Positions 15,686-23,532 of a DNA stretch of 32,795 bases are shown one piece after another; position 1 is the stretch's first letter; each line of letters starts with the position of its first letter. The stretch spans positions 1 through 32,795 of the forward strand of contig JBMFXG010000006.1 in the NCBI GenBank assembly GCA_049964535.1. The letters run 5' to 3'. The DNA is from JAJYZP01 sp049964535 (GTDB lineage: Bacteria > Actinomycetota > Acidimicrobiia > Acidimicrobiales > Acidimicrobiaceae). Made by a program: the position numbers and the translations under genes. The notes under the pieces were generated by a model. That model saw only the letters and a list, made by a program, of their open reading frames with translations. It made no database searches and was not told the origin of the DNA.

Positions 15686-18063
15686 TGACGCTACTCGAAG
15701 AGACCGAACACAGTGTTATTGGTCAACGGCTTCTGCGTCGTGAAGACCCTAAGCTCCTTTCGGGAGAGTCGCGTTTTACCGATGATCTCAAAGTGCCTGG
15801 TGCGTTGCACTTAGCGGTCTATCGCTCTCCTGTTGCGCACGCAAGGATTCGCTCCATCTCCGTTGAGGCCGCTTGTGAATCTCCAGGTGTCGTTGGGGTT
15901 TTCAGCGGTGCAGAGTTGATGGGTGAGTGGGCAGGTCCCATGCCGTGTGCGTGGCCCGTCACGGCAGAGATGAAAAATCCCGCCCACTATCCCGTGGCTG
16001 TCGATGTAGTGAACTATGTGGGTGACGCAGTGGCCGTCGTGGTGGCCAGCTCAGCTCGCGCCGCAATCGACGCCGTTGCGCTTATTGAAGTCGAATACGA
16101 CGAGCTCCCAGTCGTCGTAGATCTAGAAGAGTCTCTCTCGGACCAACACGTTATTCATGAGAGTCTTGGGACGAATAAGAGCTACGTGTGGGAGCTGAAT
16201 CCGCAGCCTGATGATGTTGAGAGAGCGTTTGCGAGTGCAGCCCACGTCGTCAAGGAGACCTACATTCAGCAGCGACTCATACCGGCGGCCATGGAGCCAC
16301 GAGGAGTCCTTGTTGTGCCATCGCCGATGGGTGGCGATTACACCTTGTACTCCTCGACGCAGGTTCCTCATATTTTGAAGATCATGGCAGCGTTGACCGT
16401 TGGAATCTCTGAGACGAAGCTGCGCGTCGTTGCTCCTGCGGTCGGGGGAGGTTTCGGTTCCAAGCTCAACGTCTACGCCGAGGAGCTCTTGTGTCTCGTG
16501 CTAGCGCGCAAGCTCCGCGTTCCTGTCCGATGGCAAGAAGAGCGAACAGAGAATGCGGTCTCGACCATTCATGGTCGTGGCCAGATCCAACATATGGAGC
16601 TCGCTGCAGATGCAGATGGCAAGCTCTTGGCGGTGAGGGTGAACCTAGTGGCAGATATGGGCGCCTACCTCCAGTTGGTGACACCAGGGATCCCGATTTT
16701 GGGGGCATTTCTTTACCATGGTGTCTACGACGTTCCTGCTTACTCCTTCAGTTGTACAGCGGTCTTTACAAATAAGACTCCAACCGATGCGTATCGCGGG
16801 GCGGGACGCCCTGAGGCTACCTACGCGATTGAGCGTTCGATGGATGCGCTTGCTCGGAAGGTCGGTGTCAGTGCAGCGGAGATTCGCCGCAGGAACTTGA
16901 TCCCGCCGGAGAAGTTTCCCTATAACTCACCTGCGGGACTCGTTTTTGATTCAGGGGACTATCCACTCAACTTCGATACTGCAATGGCGAAGGTGGGTAT
17001 GGAGGAGCTCTTGCAGCTTCAGCGGGAGCGACGGTCCTCTGGCTCGAAGAAACATCTCGGAATTGGGATCTCCTTCTTTGTTGAGATGTGTGGTCTGGCG
17101 CCATCGCGAGTGCTTGCTTCGCTGAACTATTCGGCGGGAGGTTGGGAAGCGGCGACTGTACGCATTCTCCCGACCTCAAAGGTTCAGGTCGTGACTGGAA
17201 CAGCGCCGCATGGTCAGGGGCATGAGACCGCTTGGTCAATGATCGTGGCGGACAAACTTGGAATCTCGCCAGATGATATCGAGGTCCTGCACTCTGACAC
17301 GGCCGTCGCTCCCTATGGTATGGATACGTACGGATCTCGATCACTCTCCGTTGGCGGTGCTGCGATTCACCTTGCCACGGAGAAGGTGCTGAACAAGGCG
17401 AAGGCGCTTGCTGCCCATCTTCTCGAGGTCTCAGAGGATGACTTAGACTATCGTGGAGCTCAGTTCTCGGTGAAGGGGTCGCCAGACAGAGTGGTTCCAC
17501 TCGCAGCCTTGGCGTTCGGTGCTTTTACTGCTCACGATCTTCCTGACGGGATGGAACCCAATCTCGAGGCCTCTGTCACGTGGGATCCACCCAACTTTAC
17601 GTTCCCATATGGGACTCACGTTGCGGTCGTGGAGGTCGATGAGGAGACCGGAAAAGTCGAACTCATTCGCTACGTGGCCGTTGATGACTGCGGGAACCAG
17701 ATCAATCCATTGATCGTGGAGGGGCAGATACACGGAGGCATAGCCCAAGGTGTTGCTCAAGCCCTCTTTGAAGAGGCGGTCTACGATGGTGCAGGCAACC
17801 TTGTGAATCCGTCGTTCGCAGACTATTTGGTCCCTTCAGCTATGGAGCTTCCGAATTTTGAGACGGCTCACACTGTTACACCAAGCCCGACTAATCCTCT
17901 TGGGGTAAAGGGGATAGGTGAGGCAGGAACGATTGCCTCGACCCCGGCGGTAATCAATGCGGTCATTAACGCTCTTGAGCATCGTGGTATTACCCATCTT
18001 GACATGCCGGCGACACCTGAACGCATTTGGTCTGCCATTCAGGCCAGTGATCGATCGAAGTAG
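15685..18063 (+). CDS. coxL: Molybdenum hydroxylase large subunit, form II CoxL-like (copy 2)
   Basis: Second Mo-MCD catalytic subunit, 792 aa from the ATG at 15685 (a GTG one codon earlier is also possible; AGGGG lies nine bases before the ATG). Motifs: LLRREDPKLLSGESRFTDD, STQVPH with Gln226, GGGFGSK, the active-site loop AYRGAGR (369-375), APHGQGHETAW, and catalytic Glu746 in GVKGIGEAGTIAS. The YRGAGR loop again indicates form II rather than CO dehydrogenase. It overlaps coxS and is followed 24 bases later by coxM, so this copy is the natural partner of that S-M pair. It is about 35 residues longer than copy 1, partly from an insertion near residue 75-100 (EWAGPMPCAWPVTAEMK). Divergence between the copies suggests different substrates or a mixed complex rather than a recent duplication. 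Confidence 0.93.
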   Translation: MTLLEETEHSVIGQRLLRREDPKLLSGESRFTDDLKVPGALHLAVYRSPVAHARIRSISVEAACESPGVVGVFSGAELMGEWAGPMPCAWPVTAEMKNPAHYPVAVDVVNYVGDAVAVVVASSARAAIDAVALIEVEYDELPVVVDLEESLSDQHVIHESLGTNKSYVWELNPQPDDVERAFASAAHVVKETYIQQRLIPAAMEPRGVLVVPSPMGGDYTLYSSTQVPHILKIMAALTVGISETKLRVVAPAVGGGFGSKLNVYAEELLCLVLARKLRVPVRWQEERTENAVSTIHGRGQIQHMELAADADGKLLAVRVNLVADMGAYLQLVTPGIPILGAFLYHGVYDVPAYSFSCTAVFTNKTPTDAYRGAGRPEATYAIERSMDALARKVGVSAAEIRRRNLIPPEKFPYNSPAGLVFDSGDYPLNFDTAMAKVGMEELLQLQRERRSSGSKKHLGIGISFFVEMCGLAPSRVLASLNYSAGGWEAATVRILPTSKVQVVTGTAPHGQGHETAWSMIVADKLGISPDDIEVLHSDTAVAPYGMDTYGSRSLSVGGAAIHLATEKVLNKAKALAAHLLEVSEDDLDYRGAQFSVKGSPDRVVPLAALAFGAFTAHDLPDGMEPNLEASVTWDPPNFTFPYGTHVAVVEVDEETGKVELIRYVAVDDCGNQINPLIVEGQIHGGIAQGVAQALFEEAVYDGAGNLVNPSFADYLVPSAMELPNFETAHTVTPSPTNPLGVKGIGEAGTIASTPAVINAVINALEHRGITHLDMPATPERIWSAIQASDRSK

Positions 18064-18087
18064 AAAAGACGTGAAAGGAAGGTACTG

Positions 18088-18903
18088 ATGTACCCAGCAA
18101 AGTTTGAGTACGTACGAGCTTCGTCGTCGGCGGAAGCTCTTCGTATGATTCAAGATAGCGAGGATGCGAAGTTCATAGCGGGTGGCCACTCTCTGTTGCC
18201 GCTCATGAAGTTTCGCATGGCCACGCCCTCGCTCCTGGTTGATATTGGCCGTCTCTCGGAGCTCTCTTACGTTCGTGAAGACGGTAACGAGATCGCCATC
18301 GGAGCCTTGACTCGTCACTGCGACGTGGAGCGTTCAGAGTTGCTGAGGCGTAGTGTGCCGATCTTGGCTCACGTAGCCGGTCAGGTCGGAGATCCTCAGG
18401 TGCGTCATCGTGGAACGATTGGTGGCTCTACTGCACATGGCGATGGTGCCTCGGACCTTCCCGCTGCGCTTTTGGCGCTCGATGCTACATTCGTGGCTGA
18501 GGGGCCCTCGGGTCGACGCGAGTTACCGGCTAGGGACTTCTTTCGTGGCTTCTTGGAGACCGCATTGGGCGAGGACGAGCTCCTTACGGAGATTCGAGTA
18601 CCGAAGGCAATCACCACCTGGTCTTTTCAGAAGTTCAATCGACGTGCTCAAGACTGGGCAATCGTCGGCGTGGCGGCCGTTCGGAGTGATACGACGAAGG
18701 TTGCGCTTGTCAATATGGGGTCATCGCCCCTGCGAGCGACTGGTACCGAAGCGGCTCTTGGGGAAGGTGCGAGTGCCTCGGAGGCCGCTCTTCGAGCGGC
18801 CGAAGGGATCGATCCTCCGTTTGATCTCAATGCGTCCGCCGATTTTCGTCGCCACTTGGCGTCCGTCTTAGTGAGGCGAGCGCTAGAGGAAATGAATATT
18901 TAG
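18088..18903 (+). CDS. coxM: Molybdenum hydroxylase medium subunit, FAD-binding
   Basis: FAD subunit that accepts electrons from CoxS and passes them on to an acceptor. 271 aa, typical. The two FAD pyrophosphate-binding motifs are clear: AGGHSLLPLMK (31-41) and TIGGSTAHGDGASDLPA (110-126). The C terminus has the CO dehydrogenase flavoprotein domain (about 170-268). An ATG is preceded by GAAAGGAAGG. It closes the S-L-M structural unit. The 92-base gap to coxD contains two well-formed hairpins, listed separately, and separates enzyme genes from maturation genes. Confidence 0.95.
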   Translation: MYPAKFEYVRASSSAEALRMIQDSEDAKFIAGGHSLLPLMKFRMATPSLLVDIGRLSELSYVREDGNEIAIGALTRHCDVERSELLRRSVPILAHVAGQVGDPQVRHRGTIGGSTAHGDGASDLPAALLALDATFVAEGPSGRRELPARDFFRGFLETALGEDELLTEIRVPKAITTWSFQKFNRRAQDWAIVGVAAVRSDTTKVALVNMGSSPLRATGTEAALGEGASASEAALRAAEGIDPPFDLNASADFRRHLASVLVRRALEEMNI

Positions 18904-18920
18904 TCAGTTGCGGTGGTTGA

Positions 18921-18952
18921 ACTAGGGTATCGAGGAGTCTCGCTGCCCTAGT
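18921..18952 (+). promoter_or_regulatory. Symmetric two-step hairpin between coxM and coxD
   Basis: ACTAGGG (18921-18927) pairs with CCCTAGT (18946-18952), and inside it CGAG (18931-18934) pairs with CTCG (18939-18942). The two stems are separated by equal 3-base internal loops (tat/ctg) and closed by a 4-base loop. No T-run follows, so it does not look like an intrinsic terminator. Possible roles are an RNA processing or stabilising element that sets the ratio of enzyme to maturation proteins. Confidence 0.5.
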
Positions 18953-18965
18953 AGTTATGCTGGGC

Positions 18966-18992
18966 TCCTCCAAAGACTTGTGATCTGGAGGA
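18966..18992 (+). promoter_or_regulatory. Hairpin sequestering the coxD ribosome binding site
   Basis: TCCTCCA (18966-18972) is the exact reverse complement of TGGAGGA (18986-18992), giving a 7-bp stem with a 13-base loop. The 3' arm contains the only good Shine-Dalgarno (GGAGG, 18987-18991) for the coxD GTG at 18996. Folding would block translation initiation of the maturation ATPase. Confidence 0.5.
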
Positions 18993-18995
18993 AGT

Positions 18996-19964
18996 GTGGT
19001 CGATAGTTCACGTTCAGCGGAACGCTATGGGTTAGCGTCGGTTGACGATGTCGTCAAGGCGCTCGAACACGAGGATTACCTTGTCGACGAGGGCCTTGCG
19101 ACCACGGTCTTCTTGGCCCTCTCGCTGCAGCGCCCTCTGCTGCTTGAGGGAGAAGCCGGGGTGGGAAAGACCGAGATTGCTCATGCCCTAGCACAAGCAC
19201 TTGGGGTGCCAGTTATCCGGCTTCAGTGCTACGAGGGTATTGACGCATCTCAGGCGGTGTACGAGTGGAACTACTCACGGCAACTGCTCCATCTCCGCGC
19301 AGTAGAGGCCATTGCCGGTCGGGGTGAGCTGTGTGACCTCGAAGAAGAGCTGTACTCTCAGGATTTTCTGTTAAGGCGGCCGCTTCTATCGGCGATCGAC
19401 GCCTCGTCAATAACGGTGACCGCTTCCGGTGAACGGCGCCCTCCCGTCCTGCTGATCGACGAGATAGATCGGGCAGACGATGAGTTTGAGGCGTTCCTCC
19501 TTGAGGTCCTCTCCGACTATGCGATAACGATTCCAGAGCTCGGTAGGGTTCGTGCTGAACTTCCGCCGATCACGATCTTGACCTCGAACCGTACTCGTGA
19601 TCTCCACGACGCACTGAAGCGTCGCTGTCTCTATCATTGGGTGGCGCACCCTTCGTTCGAGCGAGAGGTGGAGATCATCTGTCGCAGGGCACCCGAAGTG
19701 GAACATTCGTTGGCTCGGCAGGTAGCGGCGGTAGCGTCTGCGCTGCGGGATGCAGATCTCTACAAGCCGCCGGGAATTGCAGAGACACTGGATTGGGCGA
19801 GATCGTTGACTTTTTTGAGTGAGTCTGAAGTTACCGCTGCGAACTTTCGCCGCTCGAGCGGTGCCCTCCTCAAGTATCGTGAGGATGGCGACCGGGTCCA
19901 GTCGCTCGATCTGGCACAGATTATTCGGTCGGCAGTGCTCCGGGGCGGCAGTGGCAACTCCTAG
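18996..19964 (+). CDS. coxD: CoxD-like MoxR-family AAA+ ATPase
   Basis: AAA+ ATPase of the MoxR class, 322 aa, cytosolic. Walker A GEAGVGKTE is at 52-60 and Walker B LLIDEID has Asp155 and Glu156. The sensor region LTSNRTRDLHDALKRRC follows, with the arginine-rich end typical of MoxR proteins. In Oligotropha, CoxD is a chaperone-like ATPase needed to assemble the Mo-Cu active site. In form II clusters its job is presumably a related maturation step, acting with the VWA partner encoded next. The GTG start at 18996 follows GGAGG by four bases, and that site lies in a perfect hairpin. The stop is 10 bases before the chosen coxE start. Confidence 0.93.
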   Translation: MVDSSRSAERYGLASVDDVVKALEHEDYLVDEGLATTVFLALSLQRPLLLEGEAGVGKTEIAHALAQALGVPVIRLQCYEGIDASQAVYEWNYSRQLLHLRAVEAIAGRGELCDLEEELYSQDFLLRRPLLSAIDASSITVTASGERRPPVLLIDEIDRADDEFEAFLLEVLSDYAITIPELGRVRAELPPITILTSNRTRDLHDALKRRCLYHWVAHPSFEREVEIICRRAPEVEHSLARQVAAVASALRDADLYKPPGIAETLDWARSLTFLSESEVTAANFRRSSGALLKYREDGDRVQSLDLAQIIRSAVLRGGSGNS

Positions 19965-19974
19965 CGAGGTTGCA

Positions 19975-21066
19975 ATGGCCTTCGTTGACGAGCTGCGAGA
20001 TAGCGGCCTGACAATTCCTCTTTCGCGCTCGTTATCGTACTTCCAGGCGCTCGAGTGTCTAGGAGTGAGCTCAGAACGAGCGGTCTACTGGGCCGGTCGG
20101 GCGACGCTGCTTGGGAGAAACGAAGACGTCGTGCTCTATGAGCGCTGTTTCCGCTCCTTTTTCTTACGGCGCGCCGCTTTGGACTTTGAAGTGGTGTCAA
20201 CTCCGGTCAACGTGGCGGTGCTGCTCGATGGTGATGACGAGATCGGTGAAGACCCATCGGATGATCAGGAGGAGCTTAAGGAGTTCGATCAGGTGGTAAG
20301 CCTACGATTCTCCGCTGAAGAGGTCTTGAGGGAGAAAGATTTTGGGAGCTTGACGCGAGGGGAGCTCGACGAATGTCTCAAGATCATGCGCACCATCAAG
20401 CTCTCTCCTCCGCTTCGATCATCACAACGACTCCGCGTTCACCCTCGGGGCGGGCGCCTCGATGTTCGTCGCACGGTGCGTGACGCTCTCGCCCATGGCG
20501 GGGAGCCGATCAACCAGAAGTTCGTAGCACGCTCTCAGCGAGTGCGGCGCACGGTCTTCATCTGCGATATCTCTGGATCGATGGAGCCCTACGCGAAGGC
20601 TCTGATTCGCTTTGTCCACGCCATGATGGTTGCGACGAGGAAGGTCGAGGTCTTTACCCTTGGGACGAGGCTGTCTCATGTGACAAGAGCACTGATGGGC
20701 AACGATCCAGAGGCCGCAATGGCGAGAGCTGCGGCTGAGGTGCAAGACTGGTCAGGTGGGACTCGTCTTGGCGAGGGAATCAAGAGCTTCAACGATCGTT
20801 TCGGAGTCCGTGGTATGGCTCGGGGCGCAACGGTCGTGATCCTCTCCGACGGCTGGGATCGTGGCGATCCGAACCTTCTTGGCGAGGAGATGAAGCGTTT
20901 GCAGCGCGTCTCTCGGCGATTGATATGGGTCAATCCGTTGAAGGCGAGTGAGGGGTATGCGCCGTTAGCGAAGGGGATGGCAGCTGCACTACCCTACGTG
21001 GACGAGTTTGTCGAGGGTCATTCGCTGAACTCATTGGAATCTCTAGCGGAGGTACTGGCATCATGA
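19975..21066 (+). CDS. coxE: CoxE-like VWA-domain protein
   Basis: Partner of the MoxR ATPase, 363 aa. The C-terminal von Willebrand A domain has the metal-ion-dependent adhesion site DISGSM (198-203), with later MIDAS positions in SGGTRLGEG and LSDGWDRGD. The N-terminal region (about 1-130) is the CoxE family helical part; it includes an acidic stretch (DGDDEIGEDPSDDQEELKE) and PPLRSSQRLRVH before the VWA domain. Paired AAA+/VWA proteins act on cofactor insertion in several metalloenzymes. ATG 19975 is preceded by GAGG at five bases; the GTG at 19951 is possible and would overlap coxD. An open frame back to 19819 lies inside coxD and is not likely used. The stop overlaps the next start (ATGA). 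Confidence 0.9.
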   Translation: MAFVDELRDSGLTIPLSRSLSYFQALECLGVSSERAVYWAGRATLLGRNEDVVLYERCFRSFFLRRAALDFEVVSTPVNVAVLLDGDDEIGEDPSDDQEELKEFDQVVSLRFSAEEVLREKDFGSLTRGELDECLKIMRTIKLSPPLRSSQRLRVHPRGGRLDVRRTVRDALAHGGEPINQKFVARSQRVRRTVFICDISGSMEPYAKALIRFVHAMMVATRKVEVFTLGTRLSHVTRALMGNDPEAAMARAAAEVQDWSGGTRLGEGIKSFNDRFGVRGMARGATVVILSDGWDRGDPNLLGEEMKRLQRVSRRLIWVNPLKASEGYAPLAKGMAAALPYVDEFVEGHSLNSLESLAEVLAS

Positions 21067-22295
21067 AGGAGATACTTGCCGATATCGCTCGGTGGCAGGC
21101 CGAAGGAAAGCGCTTCGCTACCGCCAAGGTCGTTGGTATTGAGGGGTCGAGTCCACGTGAGATCGGCGCCACCATGGCAGTGAACGAGGATGGCGTCGTC
21201 GCTGGGTCGGTCTCGGGAGGATGTGTCGAGGGGGCAGTGGTCGCTGAAGCGCTTGCTGCGTTGGGAGCCCAGGAGGCGGTCCTACGCTCGGTCGGTGTTG
21301 TGGATCGCAAGGTCGACCTGATCGGTTGCGCGCGAACGTTGAGCTACGGCTACTCCGATGATGAGGCGTTTGCGGTCGGGCTGACGTGCGGAGGCACTCT
21401 CTTAATCTTGATCGATCCGGAACCTCCTCAGTATCTAGACGACCTACGTGAACTCGTGTCAACCGGTCGACCCTACGTGATAGCTACCGTCTTCGCAAGC
21501 TCGGACGATGGGAGCGAGGAGACGGGCGAATACTTCGCGACGATGAATCAAGGTCTGGAACTCCCCCGAGTCGGAAGCTCCATGATGATCAAGGAAGATG
21601 GATCAACCGTTGGGTCTTTGGGAAACCCCGAGCTTGATCGGGTAGTTGGTCGTGATGCGCTTGGTGCTCTCGCCTCGGCTACGACGACAAAACGCCACTA
21701 CGGCCGAAGCGGCCAGTCTCGAGCTCAAGAGGTAGGAGTGGTCTTCGACGTCTCTGCGCTACCGCCCAAGATGGTTATCTTTGGAGCCGTAGACTTTACC
21801 GCAGCGCTTGCGAAGATAGCCAAGCTCTTGGGCTACACCGTCACTGTGTGCGATGCTCGCCCAATCTTTGCGACCCCAGAGCGATTTCCGATGGCCGATG
21901 AGGTGGTGGTGGATTGGCCCGATCGTTACCTCGAGAAGCATCGGGAGAGCATCGGGAAACGCGATGCTATCTGTGTCTTAACGCACGATCCGAAGTTCGA
22001 TGTGCCGGCTTTGACGACTGCACTCAAGACCGACGCGGGCTACATCGGAGCGATGGGCTCACGGCGGACACATGAGGATCGACTCCGAAGACTCGAGGAG
22101 CACGGTGTTGACCTCACTGAAGTGAACGAGCGGGTGATGGGTCCAATCGGACTCGATCTCGGGGCTCGTACTCCGGAGGAGACGGCGATCTCCATTCTTG
22201 CAGAGATCGTTGCCAAAAGAGAGGGCAAGAGCGGCCCGTTTTTGAGGGAGGGGTCAGGTCGCATCCATCAGAGCATCGAAGCTACTCAACCATGA
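21063..22295 (+). CDS. coxF: XdhC/CoxF-family molybdenum cofactor chaperone
   Basis: XdhC proteins bind molybdenum cofactor, protect it and present it for sulfuration and insertion into xanthine dehydrogenase-type enzymes. 410 aa with the two family domains: the N-terminal XdhC/CoxI domain (about 1-90, GSSPREIGATMAV then GSVSGGCVEGAV) and the C-terminal Rossmann-like XdhC domain (about 235-380, starting MVIFGAVDFTAALAKIAKLLG, then CVLTHDPKFDVPAL, GAMGSRRTHEDR and GLDLGARTPEETAISI). The middle part (about 100-230) carries a GNPELD segment. It overlaps coxE and the following mocA-like gene by four bases each, so the three are translationally coupled. Naming as coxF or xdhC is a matter of convention. 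Confidence 0.92.
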   Translation: MKEILADIARWQAEGKRFATAKVVGIEGSSPREIGATMAVNEDGVVAGSVSGGCVEGAVVAEALAALGAQEAVLRSVGVVDRKVDLIGCARTLSYGYSDDEAFAVGLTCGGTLLILIDPEPPQYLDDLRELVSTGRPYVIATVFASSDDGSEETGEYFATMNQGLELPRVGSSMMIKEDGSTVGSLGNPELDRVVGRDALGALASATTTKRHYGRSGQSRAQEVGVVFDVSALPPKMVIFGAVDFTAALAKIAKLLGYTVTVCDARPIFATPERFPMADEVVVDWPDRYLEKHRESIGKRDAICVLTHDPKFDVPALTTALKTDAGYIGAMGSRRTHEDRLRRLEEHGVDLTEVNERVMGPIGLDLGARTPEETAISILAEIVAKREGKSGPFLREGSGRIHQSIEATQP

Positions 22296-22852
22296 GCTCT
22301 GCCGGAGTTTTGTTGGCGGCAGGGGGCGGGATCCGATTTCATGGAGCAACCCACAAACTCGTTACCGATTTTCGTGGTCGTCCATTGGTGAGCTGGGCGA
22401 TCGCGGCCCTATCGCGTGTGAAGGTAGACGAGAAGATTGTGGTGAGCGGCGCACTACCGCTTGCTGCTCTCGTGCCAGAAGACTTTACTCTGTTGGAGAA
22501 TCACGACTGGCAGCGTGGCATGGCGGTATCGTTACGTCTCGCACTGCATTGGGCAGAACTTCAAGGTCACGACAGTGTGGTCGTTGGCCTGGGTGATCAA
22601 CCCGGAGTAGAGCCGAGCGCGTGGGAGTTAGTCTTGTCAGTGCGCAAGAGCCCGATCGCTGTTGCGACGTATGGGGGTGAACGAAGGAACCCTGTGCGAC
22701 TTGACCGATCGATATGGTCGCTATTGCCGATAGAGGGAGACGATGGCGCTCGGACTGTGATGCGGGATCGACCTGAGCTCGTGACCGAGGTTGCATGTGA
22801 GGGAAGTCCCTTTGATATCGACACATTGGAGGATCTAGCAGTATGGACATAG
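22292..22852 (+). CDS. mocA: MocA-like molybdenum cofactor cytidylyltransferase
   Basis: Predicted to attach CMP to molybdopterin, giving the MCD cofactor used by this enzyme family. 186 aa, slightly short but complete. The NTP-transferase signature GVLLAAGGGIRFHGATHKL lies at about 5-23; the loop GLGDQPGVEPSAW follows. Further motifs are RRNPVRLDRSIW, GDDGARTVMRDRP and the ending FDIDTLEDL, all in MocA/MobA order. The ATG overlaps the XdhC stop by four bases, and the stop overlaps coxG by ten. A general MobA-type guanylyltransferase is the alternative, but the context strongly favours the cytidylyl role. Confidence 0.85.
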   Translation: MSSAGVLLAAGGGIRFHGATHKLVTDFRGRPLVSWAIAALSRVKVDEKIVVSGALPLAALVPEDFTLLENHDWQRGMAVSLRLALHWAELQGHDSVVVGLGDQPGVEPSAWELVLSVRKSPIAVATYGGERRNPVRLDRSIWSLLPIEGDDGARTVMRDRPELVTEVACEGSPFDIDTLEDLAVWT

Positions 22853-23532
22853 TTAACGAATTTGATGTTTCGGTGCCGATCGATGAAGCGTGGAAGGTGC
22901 TGACCGATCTGGAGCGGATTGCCCCGTGCATGCCAGGGGCGACCCTGGAAGGGGTGGTTGGTGACGACTTCCTCGGAACGGTCAAGATTAAAGTTGGACC
23001 GATTACCTCCTTGTACAAGGGAAAGATTCATTTCACCGAGCGAGATGACGAGAACCACAGAGCGACCTTGCGAGCCGAGGGCAGGGATACGAAGGGCCAA
23101 GGCAACGCCAATGCGACGATCGTTGCGACCCTGACAGGGCAAGGGAGCGCCACCCACTGCAAGGTTGAGATGAACTTGACGATCTCTGGACGTGTCGCTC
23201 AATTCGGGCGCGGCGTACTCGCTGACGTCTCTCAGAAGCTCGTTGAGCAGTTCGTATCGGCTCTCGAGACCGAGGTCTTAGGTGAAGCGAAGGGCTCGAC
23301 AGCTGTTGACGCGACCGAAGGTGTCTCCAGTGGCGAGACGCAGGAGAAGACATCGGCTTCGGACGATATGGGGACGCCGGGATCGACCGAGAAAAAGGGA
23401 GCCTCTAACGACTCGGTCAACGCCTTAGGTTTGATCGCAAAACCGGTTGCGAAACGAGCACTGCCGGTCTTTGCGATCCTTGTCGTTCTTGGCATTCTGA
23501 TCCGTCGAACGAAGCGAGCGAGTGGTCACTAG
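22843..23532 (+). CDS. coxG: CoxG-like SRPBCC protein with C-terminal membrane anchor
   Basis: 229 aa. Residues about 1-145 are a SRPBCC/CoxG domain, a hydrophobic-cavity fold, with WKVLTDLERIAPCMPGATL, FLGTVKIKVGPIT and the segment GRVAQFGRGVLADVS. Residues about 148-195 are a linker rich in Ser, Thr, Glu, Gly and Lys, probably disordered. Residues about 200-222 form one membrane helix (LPVFAILVVLGILI) ending in RRTKRASGH, so the protein is tail-anchored with the domain in the cytosol. In mycobacterial CO dehydrogenase CoxG has been proposed to tether the enzyme to the membrane and connect it to quinone; a similar role is inferred here. It overlaps mocA and the following DUF501 gene. Confidence 0.88.
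   Translation: MDIVNEFDVSVPIDEAWKVLTDLERIAPCMPGATLEGVVGDDFLGTVKIKVGPITSLYKGKIHFTERDDENHRATLRAEGRDTKGQGNANATIVATLTGQGSATHCKVEMNLTISGRVAQFGRGVLADVSQKLVEQFVSALETEVLGEAKGSTAVDATEGVSSGETQEKTSASDDMGTPGSTEKKGASNDSVNALGLIAKPVAKRALPVFAILVVLGILIRRTKRASGH

Noticed and set aside
12798..18903. Aerobic CO dehydrogenase (form I)
   Set aside because: Both large subunits have YRGAGR instead of the Cys-containing active-site loop, and the gene order is S-L-M, not M-S-L.
19819..19974. Longer N terminus for CoxE
   Set aside because: It lies within the end of coxD and is a frame shadow; a ribosome binding site precedes ATG 19975.
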